Both the position numbers and the translations under genes were made by a program. Of a stretch of 64,000 bases of DNA, positions 33,465 to 42,869 are shown piece after piece. The DNA is taken from assembly GCA_025210475.1 (NCBI GenBank), contig JAOARW010000063.1:62001-126000 (forward strand), read 5' to 3'. Below the pieces are notes generated by a model. It had not been told where the DNA came from. It did not search any database and saw only the letters and a list, made by a program, of their open reading frames with translations. The DNA comes from Carboxylicivirga sp. (GTDB taxonomy: Bacteria; Bacteroidota; Bacteroidia; Bacteroidales; Marinilabiliaceae). The number at the start of each line of letters is the position of its first letter. The stretch's first letter is position 1.

Positions 33465-36278
33465 TTAGTCTTCTTTTGGAACAAAAACCACTTCTATTTT
33501 ATCTGCTTTCTTAAAGAATTTTTTGGCCAGCTTTTTAATTTCCTTGGCCGACATGTTCTCGATCACATCTTCGTAGTTTTCAGCTAATGCCATGTTAGTA
33601 CCATTTACATAGTAACCGTAAATATTGTTCATCCAATAGCTGTTTTGCTCTTTGCTTTCGGCACGGCTCTTCAGGAAGTTCTTACGTGTTTTGTCGATAT
33701 CCTCCTGTGTGGCACCTGTTTTCATCATCTTCTCAATCTCGGCATAAACCAAAGGAATCAGGTCGTTTGCTCTGTCAGGATCGCAGTCAAATTGAATTGA
33801 AACTGTACCTTCTGCATCTGGATAGTGACTTGTTGAAGCTCTTACTCCAACACCATAAGTACCACCTTCTTTTTCGCGGATACTCTCGGTGTAGCGAAGT
33901 GTTAGAATAGAACTGATGAATGACATACCGATGCGGTTTTCAGGTGTGTAATCCAATTCGGTATTGTAATAAATCTGAACATTCGCTTTTGGTTCAGCCA
34001 TTTTTACCGGAATGGTTTTCTTAGTTAGGCCTTTAGGACCGTCAACATTATTATCTCTCCAGTTTTCTCTCGAATCATCCGAAGAAATAGCCCCCAGGTA
34101 TTTAGCCGCAATTTCTTTAGCAGTTTCTTTTTCAATATCCCCAACGATGAAGAAAGTAAAATCAGCGGCATTATTGATACGCTCCTTGTAAATGCGCTTC
34201 ATGCTTTCGAATGAAACATTTTTCAGGTAATCGGCATTAAATACCAGGTTGCGTTCGTGGTAATTAGTTCGGATGGCACTGATGCTATCACCCATAATCT
34301 TTTTAGGATCATCACCCATGTTGGTAACATATGCCATGTAGCGTGCCATTAAGGCATTGTGAGCTTCCTCGTCGAAACGTGGTTGTTCAAAATGCAGGTA
34401 AGCCAATTGCATCATGGTTTCGAAATCCTCGGTACGACAACCACCACTGATTGATTCTGATAATCCTCCAATATTGAATGAAACGTTGGCGCTTTTACCT
34501 GTTAAAGCTTTTTGTAAAGCAATGGCACTGTAATCACCAATACCATAGGCAGGGATGAAATCGCCCGCCATGCTGGCCGAAGGCAGATCTTTTACATCAT
34601 ATAATGAGGAACCACCTTTACTGTAACTGCTTAAAGAAATTCGGTTCTTATTGTAGTTGGCATAGCGATAAACAACTTTTGTGTTGTTATTTAATGTCCA
34701 TTCAACGGCATCAAATTCTGGCAACTCACGTTCTGAAACAACTTTTCCTTCTACCGGTAGGTTTTCAACCAATGAAGAGTTCACCACTTCATCTACATAA
34801 GCAGTGATGCTATTGTTGTTTTCTACTTTATTAATAATGGCAAAAGCTTCGTCCTGAGATAAATGATTAACACCTTCTTTTTCAGGTCCGGTAACAATCA
34901 CAACACGATTTTCTTTAGTGTACATCGCATTGAAATAAGCTTTCAATTCAGCAGTTGTGATGGATGGAATGATCGCCTTGGCAAATTCATATTCGTACTC
35001 AATACCTGGCATTGGTGTGTTTTCGAGGTATAAATCTGCAATTTCCTTACAGTAGCTGTCGTGACTTATTTTATCGCGCTGCTTGAAGTAATTTTCGTAA
35101 CCCAATAACATGGAAGTTTTACTGCGCTCCAACTCACCTTCGGTAAAACCAAATCGTTTTATACGCTCCACTTCTGTTAGAATAGCTTCAAAAGCAACAG
35201 CTTCTTCATTTTCTTTGGCTGTGGTGTTTATACTCATTAAATTAACCGTACGCGGATAAGAAGAGAAGCCAACTGAACCATTTATAAATGGAGGGTTGCC
35301 TTTTTGTAATAACTCATTTACACGAGTAGAAATCATCGATTTGATAAGGCTACGCATGTAATTGGTTTTTAATGTCTGGTGGTTTTTATCGGCAGCAGCT
35401 TCAGCTTCATGTCGGATGTACATTGCTACGCTTGACTGTGGATTTTCTTTGTCAAGAGCTAATGCAAAAGTGGTTTCAGCTTTAGGCTCGACTTTAACCT
35501 CGTAACGTTCTTTAGGATTTTTAACAGCAGGAATTTTTGAGAATAGCTCGATTACTTTCTGCTCCATTTCAGCTGCATCAAAATCACCAACAATAGCAAT
35601 GGCTTGCAGGTCGGTTCTGTACCAATCGTGGTAGAAGCGGCGTAATTCATCGTATTCAAATCCTTTGATCACATCCAGTTCTCCAATCACATCGCGTTCG
35701 CCATATTTCGAGTTGTTCAACAAAACAGGCATCATTTTGGCACGTGTTCTAAAACCTGCATTACGTCTGGTACGCCATTCTTCCGAAATAACACCACGCT
35801 CTGCATCGATCTCCTCTTCTGTTAATAAAAGGTAGTTCGACCAGTCGTTAAGAATTAACAGACAGGTATCCATCAGGCCGTTTGGAGCAACCGGCACATT
35901 TGAGATGTTGTAAACTGTTTCGTCTTGAGCCGTATAGGCATTAATGTTACGACCAAAGGCAATACCGTGTTTTTCCAATGAAGAAATAACACCTTTGCCA
36001 GGGAAGTGCTTAGTGCCGTTAAAGGCCATGTGCTCAAGAAAGTGAGCCAATCCATCTTGCGAGTCGTCTTCTAAAATACCACCAACATTCTGGATAATGT
36101 AAAAACTGGCACGCTCTTTTGGTTCCTGGTTATGACGGATGTAATAAGTCAAACCATTGTCTAAAACTCCGGTTCTGATCTCCGGATCAACAGGAACAGC
36201 CGAATTTAAATCAAACTGGGCCTGTGTGTAGCTTCCAATAAACACGAAAGCTGCTAAGAATAGAAATAAATGCTTCAT
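33465..36278 (-). CDS. Secreted M16 zinc metalloprotease (pitrilysin-like, full length)
   Basis: A 937-residue protein. I start at MKHLFLFLAAFVF, which gives a clean signal peptide (AFVFIGSYTQAQ). The longer frame adds a soluble extension. The zinc motif is HFLEH (79-83), and two M16/M16_C pairs fill the length, as in pitrilysin or PqqL-type periplasmic proteases. It probably degrades peptides in the periplasm or at the surface. It is separate from the 406-residue cytosolic M16 protein at 8906. Confidence 0.92.
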   Translation of the reverse strand: MKHLFLFLAAFVFIGSYTQAQFDLNSAVPVDPEIRTGVLDNGLTYYIRHNQEPKERASFYIIQNVGGILEDDSQDGLAHFLEHMAFNGTKHFPGKGVISSLEKHGIAFGRNINAYTAQDETVYNISNVPVAPNGLMDTCLLILNDWSNYLLLTEEEIDAERGVISEEWRTRRNAGFRTRAKMMPVLLNNSKYGERDVIGELDVIKGFEYDELRRFYHDWYRTDLQAIAIVGDFDAAEMEQKVIELFSKIPAVKNPKERYEVKVEPKAETTFALALDKENPQSSVAMYIRHEAEAAADKNHQTLKTNYMRSLIKSMISTRVNELLQKGNPPFINGSVGFSSYPRTVNLMSINTTAKENEEAVAFEAILTEVERIKRFGFTEGELERSKTSMLLGYENYFKQRDKISHDSYCKEIADLYLENTPMPGIEYEYEFAKAIIPSITTAELKAYFNAMYTKENRVVIVTGPEKEGVNHLSQDEAFAIINKVENNNSITAYVDEVVNSSLVENLPVEGKVVSERELPEFDAVEWTLNNNTKVVYRYANYNKNRISLSSYSKGGSSLYDVKDLPSASMAGDFIPAYGIGDYSAIALQKALTGKSANVSFNIGGLSESISGGCRTEDFETMMQLAYLHFEQPRFDEEAHNALMARYMAYVTNMGDDPKKIMGDSISAIRTNYHERNLVFNADYLKNVSFESMKRIYKERINNAADFTFFIVGDIEKETAKEIAAKYLGAISSDDSRENWRDNNVDGPKGLTKKTIPVKMAEPKANVQIYYNTELDYTPENRIGMSFISSILTLRYTESIREKEGGTYGVGVRASTSHYPDAEGTVSIQFDCDPDRANDLIPLVYAEIEKMMKTGATQEDIDKTRKNFLKSRAESKEQNSYWMNNIYGYYVNGTNMALAENYEDVIENMSAKEIKKLAKKFFKKADKIEVVFVPKED

Positions 36279-36509
36279 TTTGGTTAGTTTTAACAGGTGT
36301 CGAATATATGAATAAGACATTGCTGCATACTTCAATTAACAATTATTAACAGGTTAATTAAGGTTAATACCTGTATAATAAGGGACTTGGAAACAAATGT
36401 ATCTTAATCTGAACTTTTAAAACATGATTCTTGGCACGCACTAACAAAAGAGCGTGTATTCGATGGATATATATTGTTACGTCAGAGTTGAGTTATAACC
36501 GTATCGTGT

Positions 36510-38819
36510 TTATTTTAAACTTTGAATAACCTGATCTAACTCCTGAGCATCCGGATAATCTTTTTTCATCTGAATGGCCAGATTTTTTGCTTTGCTTCCC
36601 ATGTTATTGGAAATATAGAAGCGTAATAATTCTGCATTGCTTCCATAGGATTCAAACAGGCTGATTTCTTTCTTTAAATAACGTTCTGCTTCCTGTTTAT
36701 CGCCTTTAAAGTCAAACATCATAGCAATATTATGTGCTACCCGAGGCCTTTCTGATTGCAGGTTATAAGATTTAACCAGGAATTTGAGTGACTCGTCGTA
36801 ATTTTTCATCTCAGAGAGCAATAGACCGAATGAATACATGGCTACGGCATCTTCAGGTTCGTTTTTCAGATAATCGCGGAATAATAATTCTGCTTTATCA
36901 TTTTTCTCAATCTTATTATATAAATAAGCCAGATTCAACTTTACAAAGTGCAACTCTTTATCCTGCTTTAAGGCTTTTAAATAGAACTGCTCGGCCGGCC
37001 CGTAATCACCTCGGTTGTAATAGAAATTGGCGAGGTTGAACTTACCAATTGGGAAATCAGAATTATAAATCAAAACATCTTCGTACTCATTGATGGCTTT
37101 GTCATAGGCCTTGCGATGTTTTTGAGGAATCTGATCTTGTCCTAGTGCCGATAGTACTCTGGCAGCCTCCGTTCGTACAGCTTTTGTATCGTCTACCAAC
37201 ATTGGGTACAATATTGATGCATCCTGCTCGCTCTCCAGTTGCATAGCTCTGACAGCTGCCAGTCGCATATCCGGATATAGATTACTCAGGTAGGTTTCGA
37301 CTTCCTTTTTTAAAGAATCCTGGAAATAATTACCCATGTATTGTATCGATAAGCTTCTGATATTATGAGGATAAAGCTCTTCGTCGATAATTCTCTTCAG
37401 GCGCACAAGTGCTTCCTCTTTACCATTTCTGGCATCGTCAAAGGCCTGTGCAAAATGATAGGTACGGTTTTCACCATACCATTGCGTGATATAGTTTTCA
37501 GACCACTGGTTGCTTTTATCGGCGTGGCACTGATTACAGGCATTGGGCACATCGTATTTAATCGATAAGTCGGGGCGGGGTACCCTAAAACTATGGTCGC
37601 GACGATAGTCAACACTCATGTAATAACCACCGTGCATATGGCAGTTGATACACAAGGTTCCGGAGCCCACTTCGTATTTGATACCATCGTAGGATGTAAC
37701 AGCCTCACCCGGCATTCCTGCAGCTTTGTGGAAATGATGGTCGGGCGTATCATAAACATCAGCTGTATGGCATTGTAAGCAAAGTTTATTGTAGTCGTCG
37801 CCAAACAATAGTTTGCCACTGTGCACATTATGGCAATCGTTACACTGAACCTCCCGCTCTTTGGTATACATCTTACTTTGGGTAAAAGATGCATATACGT
37901 AATCTTCTTCCAGAATCTGACCGTCTAAATACCAGGTTGGTGCATCTGGTAAGTTAGGAACAATGTGATTGTGAATATTCTGGGTTGTGTAATCGAAATC
38001 GCCCAGTGAACTGCGTCGCGAATGACAGCGCGCGCAATTATCAACATATTGCTGATTGGATATACCACTTGTTTTAATGGGCAATCCGTAATTTTCATAT
38101 TCATCTCTGGCATATTCTGGTAGAGCCGCCCATTTTAAGTGGTCAGATGATGGCCCATGACAGGCCTCACAACTCACATCAATTTCCGACCAGGTTGTGT
38201 TATAGGTATCATTAATATGATCGTAATTCTTTTGCAGGTTGGTAGAGTGACAATCGGCACACATACTATTCCAGTTTTGCGCCTGATTGGTCCAGTGTAA
38301 CCAGTTATCGTGATGAATATCCTGATCGTTGTAAACTGAATCGGCCATATGATACCACACACTATCGAGGGTATTCCAGGTGAGTGGTAATGTTTGTAAG
38401 CGTCCGCCTTCAAATTCAACTAAAAACTGTTGCAAAGGAGTAAATCCAAAAACATACTTTACTTCAAAGTCTTGCATATTGCCGTCGGCACCATCGGTAT
38501 TCACCATAAACTTGCCATCTTTCATAAAAGCGCGGTGTGTCATACCATTGCCTTCGATGGTCACATTATCAAAGCTGGCCAGCACCGTAGTGTCGTTTGC
38601 AATATCCATAGCCCGGTCGTGGTGTGATCCTACCCAATCGTTGTATTCCGGTAAATGACATTCGATGCAGGTTTCGCGCCCAACAAAATGTGGTGCTTCA
38701 GCTACCTCAGAATTGTTGGAGATTGAATAGGTTTGAATTAGCAGGTAGGCCGGGAAAAGTAAAACTAATATACCGACTAAAGCCAATGTTATATTGTTGT
38801 ATTTTTGGACGTTGATCAT
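36510..38819 (-). CDS. Octahaem cytochrome c with HEAT and TPR repeats
   Basis: A 769-residue protein with one N-terminal membrane helix (about 9-29) and eight CXXCH motifs (residues 51, 187, 217, 262, 326, 347, 390 and 428), so eight c-type haems on the periplasmic side. After the haem domain come HEAT-like repeats (about 480-560) and TPR repeats (about 590-740) as a protein-binding platform. It begins the base after the Rieske stop codon and shares an operon with cytochrome b, so it is probably the electron acceptor of a bc-type complex in place of cytochrome c1. Confidence 0.92.
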   Translation of the reverse strand: MINVQKYNNITLALVGILVLLFPAYLLIQTYSISNNSEVAEAPHFVGRETCIECHLPEYNDWVGSHHDRAMDIANDTTVLASFDNVTIEGNGMTHRAFMKDGKFMVNTDGADGNMQDFEVKYVFGFTPLQQFLVEFEGGRLQTLPLTWNTLDSVWYHMADSVYNDQDIHHDNWLHWTNQAQNWNSMCADCHSTNLQKNYDHINDTYNTTWSEIDVSCEACHGPSSDHLKWAALPEYARDEYENYGLPIKTSGISNQQYVDNCARCHSRRSSLGDFDYTTQNIHNHIVPNLPDAPTWYLDGQILEEDYVYASFTQSKMYTKEREVQCNDCHNVHSGKLLFGDDYNKLCLQCHTADVYDTPDHHFHKAAGMPGEAVTSYDGIKYEVGSGTLCINCHMHGGYYMSVDYRRDHSFRVPRPDLSIKYDVPNACNQCHADKSNQWSENYITQWYGENRTYHFAQAFDDARNGKEEALVRLKRIIDEELYPHNIRSLSIQYMGNYFQDSLKKEVETYLSNLYPDMRLAAVRAMQLESEQDASILYPMLVDDTKAVRTEAARVLSALGQDQIPQKHRKAYDKAINEYEDVLIYNSDFPIGKFNLANFYYNRGDYGPAEQFYLKALKQDKELHFVKLNLAYLYNKIEKNDKAELLFRDYLKNEPEDAVAMYSFGLLLSEMKNYDESLKFLVKSYNLQSERPRVAHNIAMMFDFKGDKQEAERYLKKEISLFESYGSNAELLRFYISNNMGSKAKNLAIQMKKDYPDAQELDQVIQSLK

Positions 38820-39293
38820 CTAAGCATAAGTTATTTGTGACTGATCGTACTTGTTTCTTCGTTGTGGTTTAGAAGTATCGACCCAAATCTTATTTTTACT
38901 GATTGTTATGGGGTAGAGGTCAAGTGCTCTGGTTGCGGGAGGTGCCAATACTTCACCATGTTTGTTAAACGCTGAAGCGTGGCACGGACATAAGAATTTA
39001 TCTTCTTTTTTCTGGAAATTGACAGTGCAGCCAAGGTGTGTACATTTGGTTGAAATGGCAAGAAAGCCACCATCTTTCAAGCAAGAAAGATAAAAGAGCT
39101 CGGAGCTATAGGGGTAAACTTTGCCTTTTTCAAACAGATCGATATCGCCGGCTTCAAATAGGTTGGCAGGCGTTTGCGCATCGCCACTTTTTCTTAAGAG
39201 GTTAACAAAAAGGTATATCAACTCCAGAGATACAATTGCGATTATCCCTTTTTTTATGAAGCTACGGCGTGTTATTTTTTTTAAGAAATTCAT
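38820..39293 (-). CDS. Rieske [2Fe-2S] protein
   Basis: A 157-residue protein with a Tat-type signal anchor, RRSFIKKG, followed by one membrane helix (about 15-33). The cluster site is CTHLGC...CPCH. The start at 39293 is chosen because the longer frame overlaps the cytochrome b stop codon. The stop TAG is directly followed by the cytochrome c ATG. It would carry electrons from quinol at the Qo site of cytochrome b to the octahaem subunit. Confidence 0.93.
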   Translation of the reverse strand: MNFLKKITRRSFIKKGIIAIVSLELIYLFVNLLRKSGDAQTPANLFEAGDIDLFEKGKVYPYSSELFYLSCLKDGGFLAISTKCTHLGCTVNFQKKEDKFLCPCHASAFNKHGEVLAPPATRALDLYPITISKNKIWVDTSKPQRRNKYDQSQITYA

Positions 39294-39303
39294 AATTATA
39301 CAA

Positions 39304-40575
39304 CTAAGCAAACAGGTGCATGCCTTCACCTCTGAATAAACTACCAACAATGGTCATAACAAGGTAGGCGGTTAATAATATGGTAACCAATGCCATTATT
39401 AATTCAATTTTACCCGCGTTAAAGCGTTTTTTAATCAGGGCGATAAATCCATACGACGGCAAAATATATAATAGTAAAGGAAACAATCCGGTTGTTAATA
39501 ATACGGGGGCATCAGGCATCCACTGCTGAAACTTCAGAAAATATTCGGTTCCGATAATCAGAAACAAGGTGAATAAAAAGGAATATACTGATGACCATAA
39601 GGTAATCTTCTTACCGGTATCTGAATTAAACCACACACCAACATTAACCTCGGTTTTAAAATAAGGGATGTAAATTAAGAAGGCAGTAACAAGCACAGGC
39701 ACGATAAAGATTCCAAAGCCCGGATGCATGTGCAGTAACAGTTCCTGGAATCCCATAAAGTACCAGGGAGCTTTACTTGGGTTTGGACTTTCAAGAGGAT
39801 TGGCTTTGGCCAGTAAAGGAGCATCTACTACCATCGAAAACACAATCAATAAAAGTATTAACGAAAGAGCTACAACAACCTCTTTGTAAACCAACTCAGG
39901 ATTGGTATTCACCATTTCTTTTTTAGTGCTTTCGGGCACAGCTACACCTTTTGCTCTACGAACCAGCCAGAAATGAATGCTCATAACAAATACCATTAGT
40001 ATTGGTAACAAGCCGGTATGGAAATGGTAAAAACGCAGCAATGTACCTTCGTTCACTTCGGCACCACCTCTGACAAGAGCGGCTAAACCATCGCCAATTA
40101 CCGGTATGTAGCTCAGCATATTTGTCATGATGGTAACAGCCCAAAATGCCAACTGATCCCAGGGTAACAGGTAACCCGTAAAGTTCGACATGATGACCAA
40201 AAACATAATCAAAAGCCCATATAACCAGTTTTTTCGTCTTTCAAAATAAATAGATTGGCTATAAAATACCCGAATCACATGCAGGAAAGAAACAACAACC
40301 AACAGCATTCCACACCAATAATGCATATTACGAAGTAGCTGTCCGAACAGTACTTCATTTTGCAAATAGATAATGGAATCATAGGCTCCTTTTTCCGAAG
40401 GGACATAAACAAAACGAAGCAATAAACCACTAATAAAAAGCAATACAAACAATAATGCTGCAATGCCACCTAAACCAAAAGTACGGGTGTATTTAATGGC
40501 TTGTGCATTAACTTTGGGTGGATGTAAATGCAACAGAAGTTTTGTAATGGCTTTATTGGTTCCTTTATTAGTCAT
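39304..40575 (-). CDS. Cytochrome b of a bc-type quinol oxidoreductase
   Basis: A 423-residue protein that joins the b6-like N-terminal and subunit IV-like C-terminal parts in one chain, with about 8-9 helices. Haem ligand pairs are H-X13-H (HYWCG to LHVI) and H-X14-H (HTGLL to IHFW). X14 in the second pair is the cytochrome b6 pattern. The quinol-site motif reads APWYF instead of PEWYF. The residue aligned with b6 Cys35 is Gly (FGLGG), so a covalent haem c_i is not expected. It lies upstream of the Rieske gene. Confidence 0.93.
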   Translation of the reverse strand: MTNKGTNKAITKLLLHLHPPKVNAQAIKYTRTFGLGGIAALLFVLLFISGLLLRFVYVPSEKGAYDSIIYLQNEVLFGQLLRNMHYWCGMLLVVVSFLHVIRVFYSQSIYFERRKNWLYGLLIMFLVIMSNFTGYLLPWDQLAFWAVTIMTNMLSYIPVIGDGLAALVRGGAEVNEGTLLRFYHFHTGLLPILMVFVMSIHFWLVRRAKGVAVPESTKKEMVNTNPELVYKEVVVALSLILLLIVFSMVVDAPLLAKANPLESPNPSKAPWYFMGFQELLLHMHPGFGIFIVPVLVTAFLIYIPYFKTEVNVGVWFNSDTGKKITLWSSVYSFLFTLFLIIGTEYFLKFQQWMPDAPVLLTTGLFPLLLYILPSYGFIALIKKRFNAGKIELIMALVTILLTAYLVMTIVGSLFRGEGMHLFA

Positions 40576-40631
40576 ATGCTGATGATTTGATGCTAAAATA
40601 CTTGCTTTTCATTTACAATTGCAGTTATGGC

Positions 40632-41396
40632 TTAATTATTCCAATAAATTGTTTGACGAAGCGTGAACTGGAAAATATGCGTTAACACCTGACTACTTGC
40701 TTTACTGGCATTATTATGCTCGAAGTAGTAATTGGCATCGGCACTGAATTTAGAATTCATTTGATAGCCCAGTCCAAAGCAATACCGTCCTCTTACCCAG
40801 AATACATCTTCGCCTTCCTGATAGATGTTGAAATTAAATTCTGCAGAGGTTTTATAAAAGAGCGATTTGGGAGCAACTGCCTGTCCATCGAAACGACCTT
40901 GATGCGAGATCCGGTATCGCAATCGCATTTTAAAATCAGGAGTTTCTTTTTTAACAGAAGTGAAAATTCGTTCTTCCAGTCGAATACGGTGCTTGATGGC
41001 AGACGACTGTAGTCGCGGATAACTGATATTTAAGGATTGAATTTGACGGTATTCGTGTCTTGTCACTTCAATTTCTTCGAAGGTATCTTCGACGGGTACA
41101 TCATCAAAATAATTAACACGATTGTACATAAATCCTATATCCACCGAATAGAAATCGGAAAGTTTACGTGCAACAATGCCACGGAATCCCCAGCGTGTCC
41201 ACACATTGTTACCTAATCCTAAATAAGATCCGGCATCAATATTAAGCGTGTATTTATCGCTAAGCCTGTGGCGCTGAACATATATTGAGCGCAATTCGCC
41301 ACTTCCATTAAACATGTTGAAATCAATGTGTTGTTGAGCCTGGCTGTTAAATAGCGGGGGGAGTACTAAAATTAATAATCCTATAAACTTCTTCAT
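40632..41396 (-). CDS. DUF2490 outer-membrane-like protein
   Basis: A 254-residue protein with a signal peptide (GLLILVLPPLFNSQAQ). It has many amphipathic strands (RSIYVQRHRLSDKYTL, FKMRLRYRISHQG, YCFGLGYQMNSKF) and an aromatic end, IYWNN, consistent with a small outer-membrane barrel of DUF2490 type. It is 56 bp upstream of cytochrome b on the same strand and may be the first gene of the operon. Its contribution is not known. Confidence 0.8.
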   Translation of the reverse strand: MKKFIGLLILVLPPLFNSQAQQHIDFNMFNGSGELRSIYVQRHRLSDKYTLNIDAGSYLGLGNNVWTRWGFRGIVARKLSDFYSVDIGFMYNRVNYFDDVPVEDTFEEIEVTRHEYRQIQSLNISYPRLQSSAIKHRIRLEERIFTSVKKETPDFKMRLRYRISHQGRFDGQAVAPKSLFYKTSAEFNFNIYQEGEDVFWVRGRYCFGLGYQMNSKFSADANYYFEHNNASKASSQVLTHIFQFTLRQTIYWNN

Positions 41397-41497
41397 TCTG
41401 TTACTCTAATTCAACCCAACCCAATTAGGATTGTTATAATCATGAATGACAAAGATATTAAATATCATTTTTAAATAGAGAAATTAAAAATTAAGAT

Positions 41498-42712
41498 ATG
41501 AACTTAAATCATTATCCAATTATTGCAATTGGTGCCAGTATAGCTTCCATTAGTTTTATAAGAACCTTAAGAGATCAGGCAGATAATCGTAAAATTTTGC
41601 TGATACATGGTGAAGACAGATTGCCCTATAAGCGAACAAAGATTAATAAAAATATGGTTAGGGGCTTTGATAAGGATGAGTTTAAAATGGCCGATGAAAA
41701 ATGGTATAGCGATAATCATGTTGATTTGATTTATGACCGGGCTCTAAAACTTGATGCTGAAGAGAAGACGGTAAGTACAAAGAACGGGCATGTATATTAC
41801 TACGATAAATTACTTCTTGCAACCGGAGCGTCTGCTGTTATTCCTAAGGTTACGGGTGTTGAACCATCAGAAATACATGGCGTTCAAAACGCTTATGATG
41901 TGGATCGCGTTTTACAGACTTGTAGTGGAAAGCAACGCTTTTTAATTATAGGTGGTGGAGTTGAAGGCATCGAAACAGCTGATCAGTTGATGAGGAAAGG
42001 AAAGCAGGTGATTTTGGCCAGTCGTATGAAATTGCCATTGCAAAAATTGTTTCCAGAGGCCTTATTGAAAACGCTGGTTGAAAAAATTCAATCGAAGGGG
42101 GTTTTGTTATTCAATGGCGTTTCGGTTTCGAATGTTCATAAAACAGATGATCATTATAACGTCAATTTGAAGGGACAAGAGTTACGCTTTGATGCAATTA
42201 TTGCATGTACAGGGGCGATACCGAATACTGATTTGGCCCGAAAAGCCGGGTTAAAAGTGGAAAAAGGAATATTAGTGAATGAATATTTACAAACATCGGA
42301 TAAAGATATAATGGCTGCTGGTGATGTGGCACAACATGCCCGGGGGATGGTAACGGGCTTATGGCATGCCGCTGAACACCAGGGTAAACTGGCTGCGATG
42401 AACCTGTTGGATAAACCTCAAGAGCATACTTTGCCTCCATTCCGCTTGAAAACCGAAGTGTTTGGATTATTTATGTTTTCAGCAGCTTACGAAGAGCTCA
42501 TACCCGGGGTTGAAGAAGCCATAGAAGAACAGCATGGAGACATTCATCGCATTATGTATTACAATGATAACCAGCTTAAATCGGTAGTTTTTCTTAATGA
42601 TAAAGATCGGGCAAAAACATATCAACAAGCCTTGTTTGAACACTGGGATAAGAAGAAAGTAATTGACGAGCTTCCATTACCACCAAAAATCAGCTTCACA
42701 TTTATGGCATAA
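41498..42712 (+). CDS. FAD-dependent NAD(P)H oxidoreductase (Pyr_redox_2 family)
   Basis: A 404-residue two-dinucleotide-fold flavoprotein. The FAD fold starts IAIGASIASIS (a relaxed GxGxxG), the NAD site is LIIGGGVEGIE near residue 150, and the second FAD contact is AAGDVAQHA near 270. It resembles rubredoxin reductase or the nitrite reductase large-subunit N-terminus, but has no rubredoxin, BFD or sirohaem domain. The electron acceptor is unknown. It is divergent from the DUF2490 gene. Confidence 0.9.
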   Translation: MNLNHYPIIAIGASIASISFIRTLRDQADNRKILLIHGEDRLPYKRTKINKNMVRGFDKDEFKMADEKWYSDNHVDLIYDRALKLDAEEKTVSTKNGHVYYYDKLLLATGASAVIPKVTGVEPSEIHGVQNAYDVDRVLQTCSGKQRFLIIGGGVEGIETADQLMRKGKQVILASRMKLPLQKLFPEALLKTLVEKIQSKGVLLFNGVSVSNVHKTDDHYNVNLKGQELRFDAIIACTGAIPNTDLARKAGLKVEKGILVNEYLQTSDKDIMAAGDVAQHARGMVTGLWHAAEHQGKLAAMNLLDKPQEHTLPPFRLKTEVFGLFMFSAAYEELIPGVEEAIEEQHGDIHRIMYYNDNQLKSVVFLNDKDRAKTYQQALFEHWDKKKVIDELPLPPKISFTFMA

Positions 42713-42822
42713 AAAGTATGTATTAAAAGTGCATAATTATGCCACTAAAATGCATATTACTGACTAGTAATAAAGAATTTAAAGAAGTGTCGTCAATCAT
42801 TTTTTTAATTGATTAGGGTTTT

Positions 42823-42830
42823 TAAATTTG
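42823..42830 (+). promoter_or_regulatory. -7 promoter box for arcA
   Basis: TAAATTTG fits TAnnTTTG and is followed by CG. An in-frame TTG at 42828 lies inside it, so translation more likely begins at the ATG at 42870. Confidence 0.55.
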
Positions 42831-42869
42831 CGTCAAGAAGAAGAACCAAATTATTTAAACCATTTATCC

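Noticed and set aside
36431..36446. TTGGCACGC as a sigma-54 -24 element
   Set aside because: The expected TTGC -12 element at the fixed spacing is absent, and no gene starts suitably downstream.
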